Of a stretch of 64,000 nucleotides of DNA, positions 32,657 through 44,549 are shown in pieces (positions within the stretch are counted from its first letter, which is position 1; every line of letters starts with the position of its first letter). The notes under the pieces were generated by a model that was given only the letters and a program-made list of their open reading frames with translations, had not been told where the DNA came from and ran no database searches. Source of the DNA: Sequoia sempervirens (taxonomy: Eukaryota > Streptophyta > Pinopsida > Cupressales > Cupressaceae); assembly GCA_007258455.2 (NCBI GenBank), contig VDFB02270651.1, positions 697,608,197 through 697,672,196 on the forward strand, given 5' to 3'. The translations under genes and the position numbers were made by a program.

Positions 32657-35600
32657 ATGTTCAACACTCGTATCATTCACCCCCTTTCATCCTTCATCTC
32701 GTCATTGGTCCTAAAATCCTTAGAAGTCATTTTTGGAAAAAGGTCAAAACACAAGGAGAACATGGAATACAAACTTGATCCATACATATTGAGTAATCCA
32801 AATCAATTGAATCTTCAAAGCCTTACAATTTCGATTGATTATCAAAACTCACACTTATACAATCCATACATGGGACCATTACCCTCGACAAATTTCAATA
32901 GAACAACAAGTGTGAGTATGCCCAAATCAAAGATTGGAACACATTTCCCGATGGTAAATCCAAGTCCAAATCTACAAGTCTATCAACCGAACAATCAAAA
33001 CATGAGCCTTCAAATGAACAACGTCGTCCCACCAAAACCTACAAACCAAATGAGAAGGTACCAAGAACAAGTTTTTGAAACATGAATCCTGAAAACTTTG
33101 GGATGGATACATTTGCAAATCATACGAATATTCCAAACATGAACAATGGTCAATCTCAACCCATCATGCCAAATCTGAGTGTCATCACAAATCAGAATAT
33201 TGTCCAAAATCAAACACAACTACACACTCCAAATCTTCTTAAACAAGGGCCAAATCAACTATATCAAGGGAGTCAAGATCAAAATCAAGAACAAAATTGG
33301 CTAGATCAAATTGCTGCACTTTCCAAAATAGTTGAGGCATTGCACCAAGGGAAATCTCCACCACTATTACCAACATCATTCCTTGGTTTAGGGCTTCCCC
33401 CTTTACCTAGCACCAATCACTCCACCCAAATCAATCCACCTAATGTCAATCAAACCATCATGTCAAATCCTTCGAATATACCATCGACATCACACCAATG
33501 GATGGTATCTAATCAAACAACATTGATCCCAAATCGAAATACGGTCTCCCAAGGACCTATCACCTCGGTCATTCCAACCATCACTATCCCTTCAATCATT
33601 CCAACCACCACTATCATGCCCATCACATCTCAAACACTCACTATCGCTCCAAGTGTATCTCAATCACTTGTCACCACATCCAACATGATTCCAAATACAC
33701 CACCACTACCACCAAAACCAAGTGCAATAAGTCAATATCATAGCATCACACTAAAATCACATCAAGCCTACCAACAAGGGCTTCAACAATCTCAAGCTAC
33801 CCAACCAACACGAACACAAACACAAAAGATGACAACTATTGAAAACAAGGATCAAGATCAATCCATCAATGAGCACACATTTACTTCATCCAATGATCAA
33901 ATCGACATATGTCAAGAGTCACTTTTGAATCATGATCAAAATCCACCAACAAAACTAGACAATGAGCCAATTCAAGAAATATCAACATCACTTGACTCTA
34001 TGGTTGAAGACATTCACAATCTCTCCACCGCAATTGTTGAAAACAATGATCAAAACCTCTCCATCGAGGAGCACATTGAGGATGTATCTACACATCCGAT
34101 GATCAACTCACCATACATCAAGAGCCACTTTTTAGTGATCTCTTTCAAGGAGTGTTAGGATTATTTGATCTAATTGAAATAATGCACAATCAGTTAACCT
34201 ATGATCATGTTGAAAATGTCTCTACATCACCTTACGAGTTAGAGGACATATCTCAAGAATTTATTCCAAAGCATGATCAAAATCTTTCACCATAGTCTAG
34301 CAATGGTCCTTTTCAAAACATGTTGATCCCCTTTGACCACATGGTTACAGATACTGAAAGAACCCTGAACTCGACACTTGAGAATATTGAACCACTTACC
34401 ATGTACAATGATGACATCCAAGAACCATTTATAAGCAATCCATCCTTTGGAACTGATCCATGTCAGGAACTTGATCTAAAGCATGTTGAAAGCAATTCCG
34501 AAATCATTCAAGATCAAGAATTTGTATCTTCAAGATACTACAATCATCTAATGGAAACTCTCCTATCTATGCAAGATGATCATATCCATGTAGCACACAC
34601 TCCTCCACCTACCCATGAGATGCTTTCTATGGATGGACACATAGATGATCTTCATCTAGAACAAGATTGTGTTACACAAAAAGAGCATATTCTTAACTCC
34701 TACAATCAAATGGAGTTGTCAACATCAGGATCGAATATGTCCCAAACTCAGATTGAGTACATCATGAATAAAGATATCCATCATTATTTGCCCAAGGAAA
34801 CAAGTCAGATAGAACATCCAGAGTTAGCAGAGCAGCAAATTGAAACATCACCTACGGTGGTCATTTATCAGAGAATGCATTTTAAACAAAAGCTCTTGGA
34901 ACAAGCAAAATCAAAGCATGAAGGTACTACTACCAGTAGACTATGGGCAACTTCATCTCAAGCAAATGTCAACATAGGGAGCACGAAGAATCCTTATGGT
35001 GAAACTGATGTCAATACTACAACCAGTCACACCATGAATCTTCATCCACCCATTACCCCATCCACAAATTGGGACCAACGTCAAAAGAAATATTTGAATC
35101 AAAGTATGAAGAACGTTATCAAATCAAAAGAAACTGAGAAGCATAATGGACAAATAAAATACAAATGGATACCAAAGAATACCAAGAAAGATCATCCCTA
35201 TCAAACTCCATCAGTCAAAGAAACTATGGGGCAAAATAAAAGAGGGAAAAGTATCCATCAAAGATGTTCGCATAAGCAAAAGCAGGCTTTTCAAGCGACA
35301 TACAAAGTGTATCAAGCAGTTGGTCCTAATCCCATGTACACTTCTGTATCCACCCATCATTGCTCATCTTCCCAAGTTTGGAGAGTCAAAGATTCCAAGC
35401 TGTCAACCAATCCATCTCCTATACCTAAACACACTCCATCCACGCCTCCATGCATAATATCCAATTCTCACATTGACCATGTATTGGAAACAACCCTTCA
35501 CCATAAGGATTTTGAAGGCACTCTATTGCGATGTGCACACAAAGACAAAGTCAACCCCAGTATCAACGAAGCAGATCAAGAATCCCAAAAGTTGCATTCA

Positions 35601-35699
35601 AGTGCACGTATCTTAGCAAAGCAACTTCTTCAAGTAGGATATCGATGGCATATTATGAAAGGGGCATCTACATCAGCAACACATTGTGATTCAGCATGA
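32657..35699 (+). pseudogene. TE-2 long frame: Asn/Gln/Ser-rich protein with integrase-like end
   Basis: Three frames join end to end: 32657-33085, 33082-34158 and then from about 34150 to 35699. They make about 1010 codons with two shifts and one TAG (34293-34295). The first junction is a 4-base ATGA overlap. The N-terminal two thirds is low-complexity (Asn, Gln, Ser, Pro, Thr). One clear helix occurs (NWLDQIAALSKIVEALHQG), with repeats of the type HDQN..EDIST. The last part reads GTLLRCAHKDKV, then INEADQESQKLHSSARILAKQLLQVGYRWHIMKG. It resembles the zinc-binding N-terminal part of Ty3/gypsy integrase (EAHxG..H..g..LA.K.L..GYYWP.M). It could be a gag-like protein fused by deletion to the integrase remnant. 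Confidence 0.6.
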
Positions 35700-36834
35700 G
35701 CTTACAATCTTTCAAAAAAATACAAAAAAATCAAAAAATCATGAAAATCCAAAAAAAATAAGAAAAAGGATTGAAAACAGTAAAGAGAAAAAAATTGTTT
35801 CTAGTGAAAACCGCATGGGTGGCACTTTGGGCAAGACCATGATGAAAACCTGGTAAATAGGCGTCATGTGTAGAATCAAGCATCTATGTGCACCAGTTCA
35901 GTTGAAAGCATCTCATCCCATCCATAATAAATTGAGCATTCCATCCATCTTATCCATAATAAATCCATCCATCCATGAACCATTTATCCAATCCATTCGC
36001 ATATATCTACATCCATCATCTTAGTTATCTTGATCTTGATAAAATTTTGGGGCACACTTTACACTTGCTTATGGTAAAACATCTTTGACATGGGTCATTT
36101 TCATTGATCCTATCCTATGCAAAATCATCTGAGCCTTGAAGAATTATCCCAATGAGCATTCATCATCCGTACATGTTATCTTATTGCAAGATAATCCATA
36201 TCCATCCATCCATACACCTATCTGAGCACCCATTCGTGACATTCCCCACATTGCTAGACACTGGGGGTAGATTGTTGCATCTTGCTTCGAGAATAAATAT
36301 TGATCTATATCCTTCACCTTATATGGTGATCCAAACATTGGAAAACATGGAATCAAACTGGTCCACCACTTGTGAGCAAAAATCTGAATCACTAGCCCGT
36401 GACACATTTTGAAGAGAAGACATTCCTTATCATTCTTCATATTTCATCGAACATCAATCCAGACAATCAATATCAGTCGCATCTAACACACCCTTCAAAT
36501 GTCACATCAAATCATTCGAACAACTTTTGTTCCAAATCAAGCTTCATCAATCATGATCAATCAAATCCAATCAAAACATCAGCATCAATCAATCCATCAT
36601 CTTGTGATATCCATCCTAATCCTTGTGTTGTTCAACACTATCCTTGCATTGTTGTGCATCCTCAACATTGTTATCATCATCAATCCTGATCAATCAAATC
36701 CTTGCATTGTTGTGTATCCTCAACAATGTTATCATCATCATCAATCCATCGATCAGATCAATCAACCTTAGCTTGGTCTTCAACAAAATCTACAAACAGA
36801 GCACTGATATCGTCACACATGTCCATATCCAAAT
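35700..36834. other. TE-2 interior after the long frame, no gene seen
   Basis: Short overlapping frames arise from CATC/ATCAAT simple-sequence bias (36440-36770) and are not supported as genes. Confidence 0.5.
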
Positions 36835-37225
36835 CGTCAAAATCATGTGAAAATCCAAAAACATCAGAAAATCAGAAAATCCAAAAACATTCAAAACATA
36901 TCAAAATCCAAAAACATCAAAAAATCATCAAAAAATTCAAAACATTCAAAACATATAAAAATCCAAAACACTCAAAAAATAAAAAAATCAAAACATTGGA
37001 ATCCAAACTCCACGCCGTCTCGAAGAAGCGTAGGAAGGCTAATCTTTGATCAGCCCCTGAGACATCAAAATCCAAAAACATTCAAAAAAAACAAAAATCC
37101 AACATTCAAAAAACATCAAAATCCAAAAACATTCGAAAAATCAAAAATCAAAACATTCATAAAATCCAAAATCCAAAAACAGCCTCAAAACATTTCAAAA
37201 CGTCAAAAACATCCAAATATTTGAA
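36835..37225. repeat. Degenerate tandem repeat CAAAATCCAAAAACATT
   Basis: About 390 bp of units built from AAAATCCAAAAACATTCAAA with variation, interrupted at about 36997-37062. The open frames here are rich in Lys, Ser and Asn only because of the repeat. Confidence 0.8.
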
Positions 37226-38509
37226 AAAAAAAATCCATCAGTCTCATCTTGCTTGCACCCTCAATAATCAATCATCCATAATAAATTGATCATTACGTTC
37301 ATCATTTGGCAACACAAACAGAAACAAGCACAACAGTTAGCAAAATCAATCTTCAATCGTAAAATCAAAATCGAAACAACTGACCTCTAAAACGAAATCA
37401 AACTCTTGATCATTTTCAGACATGTCAGTCAACTTTATTTCAATAGCCTATCAATCAAACTTATCAAACCATCATCATCCTATACAATGCATGTCCTAGG
37501 ATATATCATTTCGACAATGGGCATCATTTTGGATATCACCTTGGATTCTTATCCTATCAAAACAAATCCCTTTGGCTAGAGGTATGAAGAACATTGACTT
37601 GTTTGCATAGTTGATCTTTTCTTTTGATTTATCTTATTGTGCTCATTCCAAGGACCTCTCGATGATATCCGAATGAAGGATTTAGAGAGATAGGAACGGG
37701 GCAATGATCATTATCTTTTGTCTGTTGTGCTTGTTGGACATTCTTGTAAAATAACTTGGCGAATACTTGCTTTGTTAAGTGCATCCTAGCAAGGTTTTTG
37801 TATGTTAGGTGTGAACAAGAATACTCCTATCTATTTGTTGAGTCAAAGTCCATCACACTAAGTACAACGCCATCCTGGTCCTTTATACCTTGATGCATTG
37901 TACTTAGGCGTGTTATCAAATGTATAAAGCAAGTGACCCTTTGAAAATCCCAATCCTTGATAAGCAAATCATCCATCTATAATCATCATTTCTCATCATC
38001 ATCTCTCATAATGTTGGCTTATTGGATCCTCTTATCATCATCTAATTTCTTCATTTTTTGCACTAACATCATAGCATGAATAGTTAATCATCATCACCAA
38101 TTCATCCATCATGCATCCATCATGCATCCATCGTGCATTCATATCATCATCATAATATAGATTTGTTAGTCTAAGCATCTCATAAATCATCCATTGCATA
38201 ATTATAACATATCACATCATCAATCTCATCCATCTCATATCATATCATTATTTAAGTTGTTTAGGATAATATAGATTTGTTATTCTAAGCATCTTGAAAT
38301 CATCTCATTTGCATCGTCATCCATAACCATCCATTGTGAACCTTTTTATCGTGAGATCGACCCTCAAATCGAATCTTTTCGCTCGATCTCTCGAGGGGGC
38401 AATGTACCAGTGTACTTCTTTCCACTGGGGCATCTGAAAAATCAGAAATTTTTTGAATTTTGATCACGGAAAGTTATTCTTTGAACCAACACAACAAGTA
38501 CATTGCTTC
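37226..38509. other. TE-2 interior, 3' part, no gene seen
   Basis: Contains CATCATCATC- and CATCCATC-rich patches (about 37980-38340) and no supported frame. Confidence 0.5.
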
Positions 38510-38523
38510 AAAGAGGGGCAAAA
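38510..38523 (+). other. TE-2 polypurine tract
   Basis: AAAGAGGGGCAAAA directly abuts the 3' LTR and closely matches the tract of TE-1. Confidence 0.85.
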
Positions 38524-39539
38524 TTTAGACATGCAAAATTAACATTCTGCATTTGATCAGATTCACCTTCATTCATTTATCAAGTAATTTCATTAATTCC
38601 ATCTCCTAAGGTCATTTATTTAAAATCAAATAAACATTATCATCAACCTTTTAATAAATCAAACATCCATTTAAATCAAATCCTAAATCATATTCCATCA
38701 TTTTCTAATTCAAATAAATCAAATATCAAAGTCCTAAAAGTCAACTCACCTAATCATCATTAAACTAACATAATCATCATTTATTTAATCTAACCATGAT
38801 TAAATACTAATCTCATGCACTTGCATTCTTTGGATATCTCCACTTGCACAAATAAATCAATTTTATTGATTTATTAAAAACCCTCGTTTTCCCTCAACAT
38901 GACAAGTTGATTTGTCCCTCCAACATTGCATTTATTGTTGTTTTTCATGTCCCCTTCCAAAGGTCAAACTCAGCATTCATTGCACAAATTCAAATTCAAA
39001 TTCTCCATCTCATGGGCACTCTTCCCAAATCTTGCACATCCATTGGCCTATCACATGATGACAACTGTCTTTTCATTGGTCCAATCTTAGTCCCACATTG
39101 GTCTCTCTTCAACACTTAGCATTTTGAAAATCCTTAAATAGAAGCTTCAACATTGAGCAAATCCTCCACAATCTCTTGCAAGGTCACTCTCTTCATTTGA
39201 TATTTGATCTTGTCCATTTCACTCCATCATCTCCATCATCTACACAACTTGATGCAAGGTCATTCTCTTTAAGAACTTATCTTGTCCATTTATCATCTCC
39301 ATATCCATAGCAATTTCATCACTAGCTTATCAATCAAGGATTGGGAAAGGGTCACTAGCACATGTGACACCAATCCACTATAAGATGAAGTTGATTCATG
39401 TTGTTTGTATGCTTATTTGGTTTTTCTTGTTGTTTTAATATCTTACTTAGCATATCTAACATGTTTCAATATCTCATAGGGATGTTGAGGATTATTTTGG
39501 TTTTAAAATGCTAACCATATGCAGATTTTCACATCCACA
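38524..39539 (+). repeat. TE-2 3' LTR
   Basis: Direct repeat of 27209-28217, with scattered substitutions and small indels (for example near 39020-39070). Ends TTCACATCCACA before the duplicated ATTTG. Confidence 0.93.
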
Positions 39540-39544
39540 ATTTG
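39540..39544. other. Target site duplication ATTTG, right copy (TE-2)
   Basis: Identical to 27204-27208. Confidence 0.85.
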
Positions 39545-40841
39545 ATTAACATTACTTAGAATTAAATAATATAGATTCTTATTGTTCACACTATATAGAC
39601 TTCTACTAAAATGAGCTAAAAAAATCTTCTTCTAAAAGAAATCTCACTGCAATGTATAGGAATGAAATGAATTACAAAAAAGGAATGCATGACAAACTCA
39701 TGTATAAAATGTCAACATCAACTACAAGTAATAAATGTTAATGGTTAGTGAATTCAAAGAAAATTCAAGGTAATAGATAAAATATTCTCAACATTGCAAG
39801 CAAATATATAATACAAATATTTTTTAATTAAAAATTTTCTATTTCAAAACTATGCTTATGATCAACAACAATTTTAGACATTATTTTATGCATAACACAA
39901 CCATTTGCACTTAGCATATGTCAAAATATTTGTCAATTATATGAATTCATAACACAAATTATAAATTACATTTTCTTCTCTACTCTATTTCTCTATTAGT
40001 TCTTGTTGCAAAACCATCTAGATGATGTTCAATGATCCCAATTATACACTCAAAAATATCAATGTTCAACATATTGTTGGGCATGAAATCTATGATTGCT
40101 ACAATAACTCATATCAAGACTCACCACCTAATATTGTATCAAGACACGTGAATGATTAATAATAATTAATACACACTTTCGATACTGTATCATTTTTTAA
40201 TAAAATATTTAGAAGTTTAATTATGATCTCTTGTCAAATTTATAAAATATTCTATATAAATTAAAATGTAAACATTGCACTTCCTTTAAATACAAGTTCT
40301 ACTATAATAAATTTGTGAAGCATACCTCCAACTTAGACCCCATATCACCTTCTATAAAAATTGAAGGTCCAATATTATTCCATTAAACCTCCACCCGACT
40401 GGTGGCTCCTCTTAATTTAAATCACTACGTAAATATAGATAAATCTTGAATTAATTATCACAGCTCTCGATATTACCTATGACGGAAAATGTTTGACAAA
40501 AAAAAATGCCGACTCAATTAGGTCAACGCTCACGTCACTGAAAGGAACGTATTCTCTGTCCACTTGCCAAATCTGATTTATTAGAATATTTAAGTCTTTG
40601 TCATGCCAGCTTATAACTATTATTCAATTCAATTCATGTAGTAAGTTAAGTTGGCTTAAGATTGGAAAAATTTTGTTAAAGGCGTTCCAGTTGGAGTAGT
40701 ACTGGAATGGATGGCTTTGTTAGCATCACCTAGATGTAATAAGGGCTAAGTGGACCACTCATTATCATGAGAGATGAATTCTTGTGGACCACTACTCATA
40801 TAGAACTGAATTTTGATAGCAATGTCACAATTTGAAACACT
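39545..40841. other. AT-rich intergenic stretch, no gene seen
   Basis: No frame and no repeat shared with other parts of the window was noticed. It lies directly upstream of the SDR remnant and could include its former promoter. Confidence 0.4.
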
Positions 40842-41279
40842 GTGAAAAATACCTTCTACTTATCAAATAAAATCCTGACGAGTACGGAAGAGAAGGGGAC
40901 CAGTAGTTTGGAAGGTCGTGTAGCCATCGTGATGGGTGGCTCGAGTGGTATCGACAGAGAAGATGCTGTTCATTTGGCTGGTAAAGGAGCGAAAGTCGTG
41001 ATCAACTACGTGGGAAACCAAAAAAAAAACACAGAAGAAGTCGAAGCCATAATCAATTGAAACATGGGCGGAGAGAGCAATTATTTTCAGGGCCGACATA
41101 TCCGTTTCTGGGGAGGTGACAAAATAATTGAGAAAGGGTTTGGAGGTCTCGCAATGGAGTCGCCCTTCGAGCGCCTAGGGAAAAAGGAGGATATTGCTCA
41201 CGTGGCGGTTTTCCTTGCCCCAGATGACGCGGAGTGGATTAATGGCTAGGCTATTCACATCAACGGAGGCATCGTTTGA
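40842..41279 (+). pseudogene. Short-chain dehydrogenase/reductase (SDR) remnant with the middle deleted
   Basis: One frame runs from ATG 40842 to TGA 41277-41279. LEGRVAIVMGGSSGIDREDA and the following HLAGKGAKVVINYVGNQ form the Rossmann NAD(P)-binding N terminus; the TGxxxGIG motif has decayed to MGGSSGID. After a TGA at 41058 the text goes on NMGGES, then jumps to SPFERLGKKEDIAHVAVFLA and PDDAEWING, stop (TAG), AIHINGG, the family's C-terminal signature. The central portion with the catalytic Ser, Tyr-x3-Lys and the Asn is missing, so about half the usual 250-270 residues are absent. The wording is closest, from memory, to conifer short-chain type dehydrogenase/reductases. It has no introns and could be a decayed retrocopy. 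Confidence 0.85.
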
Positions 41280-41858
41280 ATCATGATAAATCTTAGGCTT
41301 TACATTAGAAATAATATTTTGATTATTTAGTAAACCTGATATTATATGTTTTGTTTCGTTTTCCAACTTTTTAATTTTACAAAGAAGTATGCTTATGTAG
41401 AACATGTTATGTTGAAGATTTGATATTATTTCTGTTGAGAATTTTCTTTTGTATTTTATTGGTGTGTTCATATTAATTGGTATCTGTCACATGAGCATGT
41501 TTGTTGATTTGATTTTCTATTAAATTATGATCAACCTTTACAAACTCCTTCATATTTGATTATCTTAGATCTAGATTGCTTGAGAGTTTCCTTTGGTTTT
41601 CTTCTTTTGATTTCTATTTGTAGCTGAATGATTTATCATTCTTAAGAGATTTCCACCGTTTTATCTTGCTACATCTTTTTTATTTTTTCTTTGATGTTGC
41701 TCTATATAACTTTGGAGTTCAATTTCAAGACTTTTGAGAGATTTTTAAGGATTTTAATGATTGTCAAACTACTTAGTTGAATGCATCCCACATGTCATGA
41801 TCTTTATTTTTAAAAAAATCATCAAAATAAGAATTGGAGATGAAACCTTAGAAGGTAC
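41280..41858. other. Intergenic stretch, no gene seen
   Basis: T-rich sequence between the SDR remnant and an LTR fragment, without recognisable features. Confidence 0.4.
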
Positions 41859-42661
41859 TGTAGAGTAGAAAAATGTACCCCTTGACATTTTTACACTTGT
41901 TTGGGTTGTTCCTATTAAAATTGGGCTTCTTTATGCCTTATTTGGTTCTATTTTGCATCCACAAGCCTTATTTAATGCATCTTTCCAAGGATAATCCTGA
42001 CACATATCTAATGACCAACCATAATTTAATGTTTTTAGGTTGTCTCCCAGATTTAGTGATATGGAACTCATACGCCACCTTGGGCATATGGGTCCCACTT
42101 AAGTTTCAGGGCCTGATTCTAAATTTGACATAAAACTTAATATTTTTTGAAATTTGTGTCCCGAGCTTAGGCTACTGGGACTGATACACCCCCAATTGGT
42201 GTATGAGTCCCGCCTTAGCTTGGACCTATTTTGAATTCAATTGTTGGCAATATTTTATTCTCCTAAATCTGATGCCAACTTGTCATGTTGTAATTTTGGA
42301 AATTTTGGCATAAACAATTATAAATACAAGGTTATTTCACATATTTTCTCCTAGCAATTTTAATGAGAAAGTATGATATAAGCATTCAAGCATTCTAGCA
42401 ATTTAAAATCATTCAAGAGCTGATTATCAAATATTTTGGAGCTACATTGTAGAATCAAGCATCATGTCAAAATCATCATGCATCATCTTTGTTTTTGAGC
42501 TAACATTTGTGTTGTAGGTTTTCATAATTCAAACAAGCATTTAAGTCAAGATTCATATCACTCAATCAAGAGTCAAGTTTTACATTCATGATAGCCATTT
42601 CACATAAGTTTGAAGCTTTTATTACAAGGGTTATGTGAGTCGTAACATAGCTTATTTTTTA
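41859..42661 (+). repeat. Partial LTR, same family as the TE-3 5' LTR
   Basis: Starts TGTAGAGTAGAAAAATG, parallel to TGTAGTGTAGAAAAATA at 42662. It has two stem-loops (42063-42096 and 42177-42211) and TATAAATA at 42319-42326, at the order and spacing seen in other LTRs of the group. It stops abruptly where TE-3 begins, so TE-3 probably inserted into it. Confidence 0.6.
42177..42211 (+). repeat. Stem-loop with covaried inner arms
   Basis: GGGACTGATACACC and GGTGTATGAGTCCC. The inner arms are ATACACC/GGTGTAT where the common form has ATTCACC/GGTGAAT; both sides changed. Confidence 0.7.
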
Positions 42662-43686
42662 TGTAGTGTAGAAAAATACATACCTTTGCATTTTCACACT
42701 TAATTTGGACCTATTTTGGCACCCCTTGCATTGAATTCCCTTTAGGTCACTTGTTATGGGGCCCTAACACCCCTTTTTATGCATCCCGAGGCATATTTCA
42801 ACCATAAATCTAACCAAAATCCATTAAAAACTGTTAATCTTGATAGCCCACCTTTCAAAAATTTAATCCTTGTGGGTCCAAGATGTCACCTAGGGCATCT
42901 TAGTCCTAGGAGCTTTGATTTTGGGTTCATTAAGAGCGGGTAATGAAAATATTTGAATTTATTTGGCATTTTGTCGGCCTTTGGGATCTAATAATTAGGT
43001 TATTAGATAGGAGTTCCCATAAAATTATTAGCAACAAGGGGTTTGACAAAGGAAAACCCCCATAAATAATTAATCCAATTTCCTTTGTATTGCAAGTCAT
43101 TTTATAGGTTTAAATCTGAAAACTTAGTGTAGAAGGAAGTATAGGCCTTGAATCTTGGGATCATACTCATAAATTTTAGAAATTCAGATCGGTACTAAGA
43201 CAATAGTAAGGGTGTCTTCGTCCTCCAGGTGGAATTTTCCAGAGATTCTTTGTGATCTTGTTTCAGCATTCGAAGATTTTGCATCTGCCTCAAAAAATAG
43301 CAATGGGACTAAGACAACAGTAAGGATGTCTTCGTCCTCCATAAAATATTTTGGTAGCTTCTTTGCATTTCTAGAATCCTCACAACATCTCTAGACTTCC
43401 CAGGTGCATACATCCTAACTCCCTATTGCATAATTTCATCATTTGCACCTTTCATTTAGCTTGCATTATTAGATTTTGTGAGTTGAATGCTTGTTTGTAT
43501 TTTCCAAGCATTTTCTTGGTGGTGAACCCCTTAAAAGTTGAAAGAACCCCCTCCTAGGTCTTCTTTGTTGAGAATTGACTCACCTTGCATGGTTGATAGT
43601 TAATCCAATTAGGACTCCTAAGACATTATTGAATGATTGTGTGAGAAGAGTGATATATATTATCACCCCCTTTTCAACACATTTCA
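42662..43686 (+). repeat. TE-3 5' LTR
   Basis: Begins TGTAGTGTAG and ends ACACATTTCA. It contains the stem-loops at 42874-42907, 43191-43223 and 43305-43337, the GGGGTTTGAC..AAACCCC block at 43038-43060 and a following pyrimidine/AG site. It is shorter than other LTRs of the group (1.0 against 1.5-1.8 kb). The right edge is fixed by the primer-binding site. Confidence 0.7.
43191..43337 (+). repeat. Pair of stem-loops with AAGACA/TGTCTT arms
   Basis: Two stem-loops (43191-43223 and 43305-43337) have inner arms AAGACA and TGTCTT instead of CATTCACC/GGTGAATG, with outer bases GGGACT..GTCC retained. They occupy the positions held by the ordinary stem-loops in other LTRs. Confidence 0.7.
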
Positions 43687-43689
43687 TTT

Positions 43690-43707
43690 TGGTGAACCTG
43701 ACTCATT
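43690..43707 (+). other. TE-3 primer-binding site
   Basis: TGGTGAACCTGACTCATT begins three bases after the LTR. It shares TGGTGAACC-GACTC with TE-1. Confidence 0.75.
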
Positions 43708-44549
43708 TAAGCATTCATTTTTTAATTTTTCAAGTTCATTAAAGTATTAGATCTAGATTGCATTCATTCTTGCATTGCATATTGCATTAGTGAAATTGCA
43801 TCTAGGGTTTCTCATATTTAGTGAAAATTGTATTTAGGGTTTCTCATATTTGCATTAGTGAAAGTGCATATAGGTTTCATTTTTTCTTTTTTGCATCATT
43901 TCATTTCATTCAAAAACTAAAAATTTTATTGTTCATAATCTCAATTGTATTTAGAAACATTCTTAGTGCATCCAAAATTGAAAAAAATTGCATTAAATTT
44001 GTATTCAATTTGTTGTTACTAGTTACTTTTTCTTGCATTCATTTGCACATTTTCCTTTTTCTAAACATCAACATCCTAAATAGGAAACCTGAGAACACTA
44101 TTATCAATTCAGTTCTTGTTGTTTTTCTAAAAAAAACCTTCACTGGGACTCAAACACCCTTATTGGCCTCTTAGTCCCTCTTAGGGTTTTCGATCCAAAA
44201 TCCTATCTGAGCTGTGTTGTCTATTCTAGTTCCTGGAACCTCCAAATTTCATCAGGAGGACCAAGATGCCCTTCCTGGTGTGTTATTTCCTTTTTAGTTT
44301 AAGGTTATATTTTTTGGCACTAAATAGTGCATTTTTGTGCTTCTATTTGTTGTAATTAGTTTGTTGCTTCAATTTTCCATTTTACTATTTCATGCATTTT
44401 CATAGTTTATGTTTACAATTACTTGATAAAGATAGATCATTGCATTCTCATATCATTAATTGTAGACTTCATTATATACTCATTAGAAAACCAAAACACA
44501 AAGCCAAAACATTAAACATAAACAAGCATAGATGTAGGGTTGCTTAAGC
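43708..44549 (+). other. TE-3 leader
   Basis: T- and A-rich, similar to the TE-4 leader (60065-60390 on the minus strand): both contain GCATTAGTGAAA/GCATTAATGAAA and AAAAACTAAAAATTT words, then a stem-loop (44145-44178 here, 60125-60157 there). No gene seen. Confidence 0.6.

Larger units (their letters stand above)
27209..39539 (+). mobile_element. TE-2: 12.3-kb LTR element without reverse transcriptase
   Basis: Direct repeats 27209-28217 and 38524-39539 with CA ends flank a 10.3-kb interior. A polypurine tract lies at 38510-38523 and a perfect 5-bp duplication (ATTTG) outside. Both left LTR ends read T(A/T)TAGACATG, probably from an ancestral TGTAGACATG. The interior has one long, twice-shifted frame (32657-35699) and PPR-gene fragments (29269-30178), but no protease, RT or RNase H. 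This makes it a large non-autonomous element. Its polypurine tract and first LTR bases resemble those of TE-1, so a Tat-type partner could have moved it. Confidence 0.9.

Noticed and set aside
36399..37224. Overlapping plus-strand frames of 75-125 codons
   Set aside because: They follow from CATCAATC and CAAAATCCAAAAACATT simple repeats; composition only, no motif.
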